Shown here: one piece after another, positions 58,268 through 64,000 of the stretch | How the letters are laid out: each line of letters begins with the position of its first letter | Position numbering within the stretch: the first letter of the stretch is position 1 | Assembly (NCBI GenBank): GCA_026120035.1 | Contig: JALRME010000023.1 | Coordinates: forward strand, 310,001-374,000 | Origin: Coleophoma eucalyptorum | Taxonomy: Eukaryota > Ascomycota > Leotiomycetes > Helotiales > Dermateaceae | Length of the DNA stretch: 64,000 bases | Reading direction: 5' to 3' | Program-made: the position numbers and the translations under genes | The notes under the pieces: generated by a model | What the model was told of the DNA's origin: nothing | The model's database searches: none | Seen by the model: the letters and a program-made list of their open reading frames with translations, nothing else

Positions 58268-59164
58268 GGTTGCTGGTTGGCTGTGGAGATCTTGTTAGAT
58301 ACTGATCGGAGGGGAGTTGTGCGTGAGAGAAATCTTGGTGATCTACTTACTGTGAAGAACTTGGGTTTGATATTTTGTTTCGGTTTGGTTTTGTTTTCGA
58401 TGTGAAAATGAGCAAGTACTTGTGAGAGATGAGTTTAGGTCTGATAATGCGGGCTGTGATCTTGTGGATGTAAAGGAAAGAGGAGAAAGCTAGATCGAGC
58501 ACAAAGGAGCCTTATTATACCCGCGACAAAAGGTTGCCTATAGTGCCTGGGTCTGAAGTACGTCGAAAATGGAGGCCTTGCGTGAAGATGCGAACTTGAG
58601 CGCGTTTTCAGTCAAAAATCAAAAACTCATCGCGCTCTCTACTCTACCAGCGAAAGATTGTCAGAGTATACCAGTTGCTTCTTTCACTCTTCCATTCTTT
58701 CATAGCCATCTCTATTCAATAATATTTCAACAGAGACCTTCAGTCCTCCTACTAATACATCTTCTTAAAATCAGACATTCCTATGCAGCAGACCCTCTTG
58801 ATATTGTTGTCACACCTCACTTATTGGCGAGGCAACATTTCTTAACGCCTACCGACCTTTCTCGTAACAGTTTTGGAAGTGAAATATGAAATATCAAAAG
58901 CTAGAACACTCTCACCATCATAGCCCCAATCTCTATCACGCTTCCTCTTCCTTCTTCACACAACATATATGCTGTGTAACGCATCCAATACTCCCACGTG
59001 ATCTATCGCTTAACGGAGTTCATTTTCCAGTCAGCTTGATACTAGTAGAACTGCGGGGTCTAAGCAACTGCTCCCAAGTTTTCACTACTTTACTCAAATA
59101 GAAGCTGCATATAGTCCTATTCCCATCACCATTCAGGCTCATCAAAATACACAGAGAAGGAAGA
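58268..59164. other. Divergent spacer
   Basis: Upstream regions of the Myb-like gene (-) and EthD gene (+). Short ORFs with no domain. Nothing else seen besides the 5' UTR intron. Confidence 0.5.
58281..58350 (-). other. 5' UTR intron of the Myb-like gene
   Basis: A GTAAGT donor and a CTCCACAG acceptor bracket 70 nt, with ATCTAAC as a branch-site-like sequence. It lies wholly upstream of the ATG. Inference from splice signals only. Confidence 0.55.
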
Positions 59165-59782
59165 ATGGGGAAAACAGCAGCGCCCATCTATCGCGTCACC
59201 GTCTTCTTCAAGCGGAAGCCTGGTCTAACCGAGGAAGAATTCAGCGAGCACTGGGAAAAGGTACCAACCACCACCACCACCACCACCACATCTTCGCAGA
59301 GTGATATGAGACATGGAAGTTGAAAAGCCAAAAGTTACGGTGAGATTAATACATGAGACACAAATAGGTACATGCACCATTAGTGATCCCATGGGCGCTG
59401 AAGCACAACTTCATCGGTTATAAACAAGTCAGTTTCCCTCGTCCCAGAAAACCAACAATGCCAAACTCACAGCCCTTAGTTCCACACTCCATCTCATCTC
59501 CGCTCACGGCCAGGAGATGTACCCAGCGGAGAAGGATCACTAAACTATGATGGAGGGGCAGATTTCTACGTGTCCGACTACGCAAGCTACGAAGCAGCAT
59601 ATCTGGATCCGTACTATATCAACGTGATAGAGCCAGATGAGCAGCGGTTTGTTGATAAAGGCTCTGAATCTGGAGCAGTGGGAACCAGGATTGTGGGTGC
59701 GGTTAGCACGGTTGGATTTGAGAGGTCGATTATTGAGGATGGAAAGGCAATGGTTATCAGGCATGGCGGGTTGAAGCTGTGA
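59165..59782 (+). CDS. EthD-domain small protein
   Basis: Three-exon model, 152 aa: 59165-59260, 59368-59427, 59480-59782. The second intron ends at CCCTTAG rather than the earlier CTCACAG, because only that choice keeps the frame and yields GYKQFHTPSHLRSRPGD. The fold signature YRVTVFFKRKPGLTEEEFSEHW, HAPLVIPWALKH and YDGGADFYVSDYASYEAAYLDPYY matches the EthD family of dimeric alpha+beta barrels (PF07110). These proteins act as small decarboxylases, dehydratases or cyclases in fungal aromatic and polyketide metabolism, or have unknown roles. The first intron (107 nt) contains a CCA trinucleotide run. No secondary-metabolite core enzyme is adjacent, so its pathway is unknown. Confidence 0.85.
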
Positions 59783-60424
59783 TGTTTTTTTTACTGTACC
59801 CTAGTGAGCCATGTCTTGCCAGCATTACGGTCATAAATAAGACGCTTATACATTTACATTCACTTCACCTTGTCTTAGAAGTGAACATAGAAATATATAT
59901 ATATTTTGTAATTTTTCCACTACTTCCTTATTTCTATCGTTTTCTTGAGTGGTGCCTTTCTTGCAACCCACTTACATACAATCCTCCTTTTGCACTCAAA
60001 CAGTTTTCGACGAAAAAAATGCAGAAAGTAAAAAACACCGTCGATGTCCCACAACCGCAGAAGAAGCATATATCAATTCAAACACTTACTTCCCCCATCA
60101 AATCAGAACCATCATCGAAATGTGTACAAGAACATATTTGCTTTGCCCTCTTCCACCCCCCTTCACTCTCCCATCGCAGATAGCAAAGAGAGAAGAGGTC
60201 GCAAGAATAAATAAAGCCCCCCTTCGTGTAGGATGAGTGCGCATAACTTTCCGGCTCATCAACAAAAAAACCAACAAACTCCAGATTTTGCTTTCCTATG
60301 CAAATCTTTCATCAAGATCCAGCCTGCGTGGCTCTTTTCGTGTTGCAATCCTTATAAATCCAAAATCGAGCGATTTATCTTTGCTGCAAACCAATAGTCA
60401 ATATGTGGTTCCAGAGAAAACGAC
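59783..60424. other. Convergent 3' spacer
   Basis: 3' regions of the EthD (+) and Pumilio (-) genes. It contains a TATATATATAT run near 59896. No gene seen. Confidence 0.55.
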
Positions 60425-63400
60425 TCAAGAGAATGCACTCACACGTCCCCGTCGCCCATTGACCTGCTCTTGCTGTTGCATAAAGCCCATCCCTTGCATG
60501 CCACCATATCCCATTCCCATACCCCCAAAGCCAGGTGGACCAAACGAGTTCATAGGACTGGAGCTCATAGGTGGTTGGAAAGCACCAGCATTGCGGTAGT
60601 TATCAATTGCTGGACTGGGGCTGGAATATCCACCAGATTGCATCATGTTGGGATAATAAGCATTCTGGGGTCGGGAGGCAAGAAGTTGTTGTTGGTATTG
60701 CAACTGCTGCATATTGATAGGAGGAATGGCAGTAGGCGTGAACATTGGGTTTGGTTGTAGGCCGTACGAAGCGAATTGGGGAATGTTCGAGTCCATACTG
60801 TCAGTTCGCTGCATAACCATGCCACTCATATCGTACTGAGCTTGTGGCATTTGTTGGTAGAACTGGTTTCCATAGGCAGGTGGAGGCATGTGGCTGTTGG
60901 CCTGGCTGTGCTGAGATCCAGGACGAGTACGTTCAGTAGAGCGGCCGCTAATGCTGTGATCACGTGGTCCAGTGCTGGCATTGCGAGTAGAAAGTCCGAC
61001 TTCATCCATAAGTCTCTTGTAACCTTGTGCAGGTTGGGCCTTCAGACGGAGAAGGACATTGCGGACGTTCTCAACGACCTTGGAGCGAATGCTTTCGTCA
61101 AAGAAAGGTGTGGTCAACACCTTGAAAATGAGCGTAGCACCACAAGCATGATCGCTGAGAATGGCTTCAAGAGTCTCATCATTCTGCGAGAAGAAGAGAG
61201 CTTGCAAGATGGCATCGCGAGCCTCTGGTTCCAACTTCTGGTTGATAACCTTCAACACAGTCAAGTACGCAACCTTGTGTGTGCAAAGATGAACGAGATG
61301 TGGTACGAGCTGAGGGGCAAGGACGGTGCGGCGTTGTGGGAAAGTGCAGGTATCGAGGAACCAAGTGAGGAGAAGAGCACCATTAGCGTTGGTAGCCAAT
61401 TGGACACTGTGAAGAGCGACCGCGGCAGCGAGCATGCGCTGTTGCTCCTTTGTGGAGTGATGGCTTTCGAGACAAGCTCTCATAGCTCTTGCACCGTAAC
61501 GACCTTGGGCAATCTCCCACATTTGGCTGAGCATTGCCTCGAAAATGAAATCGTTGTAGGGCGATCCGAACTTCAAACAGCATTGTAGAACATAGTTTCC
61601 ATACTGGTCCAAAAACAAAGGTACAGTGTATGGTTGGAGATTGTTGACAATCATGCTCATCTGTCTTGGAGTCTTGCAAACATCGATGATTTTTTGAGCA
61701 GCCCAGGTACCGTTCTTGTGGACGCCAATCTCTGCCATGTGAGGTGCAATCTCAGTCAACATAGCATCTCTCATGTCATCTGAACAATGCTCGAAAAGCT
61801 TTTGAACGACAGTGTTGCCCAAGTAATCGGATGATAATTCGGCAACCTCTGGGAGCATATCCATGGCAATACCTTCAATCTCAGCTGGTGACCAACTTTG
61901 GTTGTCGATACGCTTTCTGATATCTCGAAGCTTCGGGGCATCATGGACTCTGTTGTGAGCTGGTTCTGGGATGGCTGGGATTTCAGACTGGAACTGGTCA
62001 TATGAGATGGCCTTGTGTAAGCTTTGGCTGATCTTAATCTGATCCTCTTCGGTAGCACCAAAGTCTTTGACAATGCTCAAAATCTCACTCTTCATAGCAC
62101 CAAGCTCGGGAACGGTCAATGGATCACCTGAAGGTCTTGCGATGACTCCAGTAGCAGAACCATTTGACTCTGCGCCATTGGCACCATTCTCCTTGGCGAA
62201 TGGGTCTGGGCTTGGGGATGGGAACTGGCCATTGTGTCCTGGAGTGCCTGATGGAGATGTTGGCTTTGCGAAGTTGATACGGACTGGTCCGGCACCTGGG
62301 AAAATCTCCTTTCCATTCATCATTGCCTTGGCGGAAATGGCACTCTCCAAACGCTCAAAGTTAACAAATCCACAGTTCTTGTGTGTAAGAACACGGGCAG
62401 TTTCGATCGGACCGTGTGACTTGAACATCTCCATAAGTGTCGAAACAGTGGTTGATGAGGGAATGCTTCCGAGCCAAAGAGATCTTGTAGGGCCTTCCAT
62501 GTTGTGCTCATCTGGGTTCAGATGCTCACGGCTGCTGGAGTGGCCTAAGGACATGGTCTGGACTGCCTCGGAAAGTCCGTCATATTCTGATGATTCTCTC
62601 AGATCTGCTGCATTGATGCTGCTGTCTAATCTGGACGCGGTTGGGTAGTAGTTTCTGAGTAGTCGCGAGGTTGGTGATTCCAAAACGCCTGCAGTTCTAG
62701 CTCTTGGACGGTTTGATGAAGCTTGGTTGGCAAAAGCTTGCACCGCAAGATTATGCTGTTGAATGGCGGCATTCGTAGCTGCAAGCTGGACTTGCAACTG
62801 TGCCTGGACCTCGTATGGTGTCATGGTACCACTTCCATACTCATCATCCTCCTCCTCAGCATACTTCTCCTTCGCGTTGACCGAATATGATCGGAATCGG
62901 TTGGCTTGCTTGGTCAAATCTGCGAGGTTTAAGTTTGCCAGGAAGGGGTTGGCGGCTAATTGTGCTCGTGGGGGTTGTGGAGTATCTGCAAGACCTAGGT
63001 AGTCAAGAGTTCGCATCTGCATGTCATTGTCGCCTGCCTCCCGGGAGAAGGATGACTGAGCTGGAGAGCTTGGTCCATTTGATCCTTGGCTAGCAATGCT
63101 GGCGAGTGTAGATGTCCGTTCTCTGCCAGATGCCCAGTTGGAGGAGAAAACCGAAGGTCCGAAAGGTCCGGGGCTTGCGTATTGGCTTCGTTGTGGCATT
63201 GAGCCAGCACGAAGTCGTGACAAAAGCGCAGCATTTGTGTTTTCCACGTCATTCATGCCCGGGGATGGTGCCTTAAAGGGACTTTGGGAAGGAGTTGGTC
63301 TCGAAGTCTTTGGAGCCAGGCCAGGCAATCCACCAACACCATTGCTTACGGACACTGGTGAAAATCGAGATGGGACCGTACCAGCACGCGCTCTGCGAGT

Positions 63401-63856
63401 CTGCGGCAGGCTCTCGGGCGTTGGGAGTTGTACATAGTCGGGGAAGCCATCGGTAGGAGATTCGGGGATGTTTTCACGCAGAGGAGTTGAGTTACCGCTA
63501 GTTGGTGGTCCCCATACATTCACAGGGACACCTTCTTGCGCTTGGATTTCTCGGGCCCTACAAATTTTTGAAGCTTAGCGAAAGTGTTCAGATGCGCCAT
63601 TGTGCGTCAAAACATACCTCTTGGAAAACAGTCTGCTGGCGCTGCCCATGTCGTGTGATGGAGAGCCAGCCCCCGATCGCGTGTTTGCAGACATCTTACC
63701 TGCAGAGTTCAAACCTCCTGGGATGTTATAGGGGGATCTCAAGCTCCCGCTGACCGGCTCTGTGGGTGAAGTACTGGCAGTCGAAGATCCTGAACGACCG
63801 GCTCCGGGCTGTGGAAGATACCCTAGCGTTAGATGTTCAGATCTCGAAGATGACAT
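60425..63856 (-). CDS. JSN1/Puf-type RNA-binding protein (RRM plus Pumilio repeats)
   Basis: Two exons, 63618-63856 and 60425-63557, 1,123 aa. The Ser/Pro-rich disordered N-terminus includes RLRAGSMPQRSQYA-type patches. One RRM lies at about 438-512 (RSLWLGSIPSSTTVSTLMEM, NCGFVNFE). Pumilio repeats follow (about 640-960: DYLGNTVVQKLFEHCSD, NGTWAAQKIIDVCK, QYGNYVLQCCLKFG, RYGARAMRACLESH, HKVAYLTVLKVINQ, CGATLIFKVL). The C-terminus is Gln/Met/Gly-rich. This RRM-plus-PUF layout is that of yeast Jsn1 (Puf1) and Puf2, which bind mRNAs of membrane and mitochondrial proteins in the cytoplasm. The last codons sit on a donor-like CGT|GTGAGT. Splicing to an acceptor ending at 60384 would replace the last residues (VSAFS) by QR and a stop at 60375, so the exact C-terminus is uncertain. 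Confidence 0.9.
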
Positions 63857-64000
63857 TATAGATTAATCGTCTGCCAACAATATGTTTCCCTCTCGTAGCT
63901 AGCGAGAGACAGTGGATTGGTGGACGTGCAGATATAGTCCGTCCGATCCCAAAGCCACAGAAATCGAGTCGATCTAGGAATATTCTATATCGAGATGATA
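63857..64000. other. Upstream region of the Pumilio gene
   Basis: 5' leader or promoter running off the window; nothing specific recognised. Confidence 0.5.

Noticed and set aside
60425..63523. Starting the Puf protein at 63523
   Set aside because: That position is a GTG codon. The upstream exon 63618-63856 has an ATG and joins in phase through a 60-nt GT-AG intron.

Overview
This window comes from a filamentous ascomycete (Pezizomycotina). The genes carry short introns, mostly 45-70 nt, with GT-AG ends and CTAAC/CTGAC-like branch points. The families are typical of these fungi: Zn2Cys6 regulators, fungal rhodopsin-like membrane proteins, a WSC-domain surface protein, a PDR-type ABC transporter, a CAP59/GT69 mannosyltransferase, a bicupin oxalate decarboxylase, a metacaspase, a P450 and an EthD protein. 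Leotiomycetes is my guess from overall style only. Exon models were built by hand from splice signals, reading phase and protein-family expectation, and nothing was aligned by machine.

Layout. (1) 1-10.9 kb has no clear complete gene. Its left edge is a run of about 179-bp tandem repeats. From there to 7.5 kb a short motif, roughly TTTTGTTGCAYRTCNGCA followed 5-9 nt later by GATC, recurs about 20 times on the + strand at spacings of about 0.2-0.9 kb, while the DNA between copies looks unrelated. This is the most unusual thing in the window. 7.6-10.9 kb is pyrimidine- and CA-rich with many simple repeats and one possible His/Gln/Pro-rich exon. (2) 10.9-22.4 kb: a rhodopsin-like protein (-), a CAP59-type mannosyltransferase (+), a secreted FAD/BBE oxidase (-), and a second rhodopsin-like gene (+) with an apparent one-base frameshift. 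(3) 25-33 kb: oxalate decarboxylase, a 903-aa Zn2Cys6 regulator and a mitochondrial-type DEAD-box helicase, all +. (4) 33.7-39 kb: a 1,681-aa secreted protein (-) with a beta-propeller, ASH/HYDIN-like domains and five WSC domains. (5) 41.8-48.5 kb: a P450 (+), a small Cys-rich zinc-type protein (-) and a metacaspase without a prodomain (-). (6) 49-57 kb: a Zn2Cys6 regulator followed on the same strand by a full PDR transporter, a plausible regulator-efflux pair. (7) 57.7-64 kb: a small Myb-like, lysine-rich nuclear protein (-), an EthD protein (+) and a JSN1/Puf-type RRM plus Pumilio RNA-binding protein (-).

No single pathway links all the genes. The strongest functional neighbourhood is the regulator plus PDR transporter. 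Several genes concern the cell surface and secretion (mannosyltransferase, FAD oxidase, oxalate decarboxylase, WSC protein), but nothing in the sequence shows that they are co-regulated.
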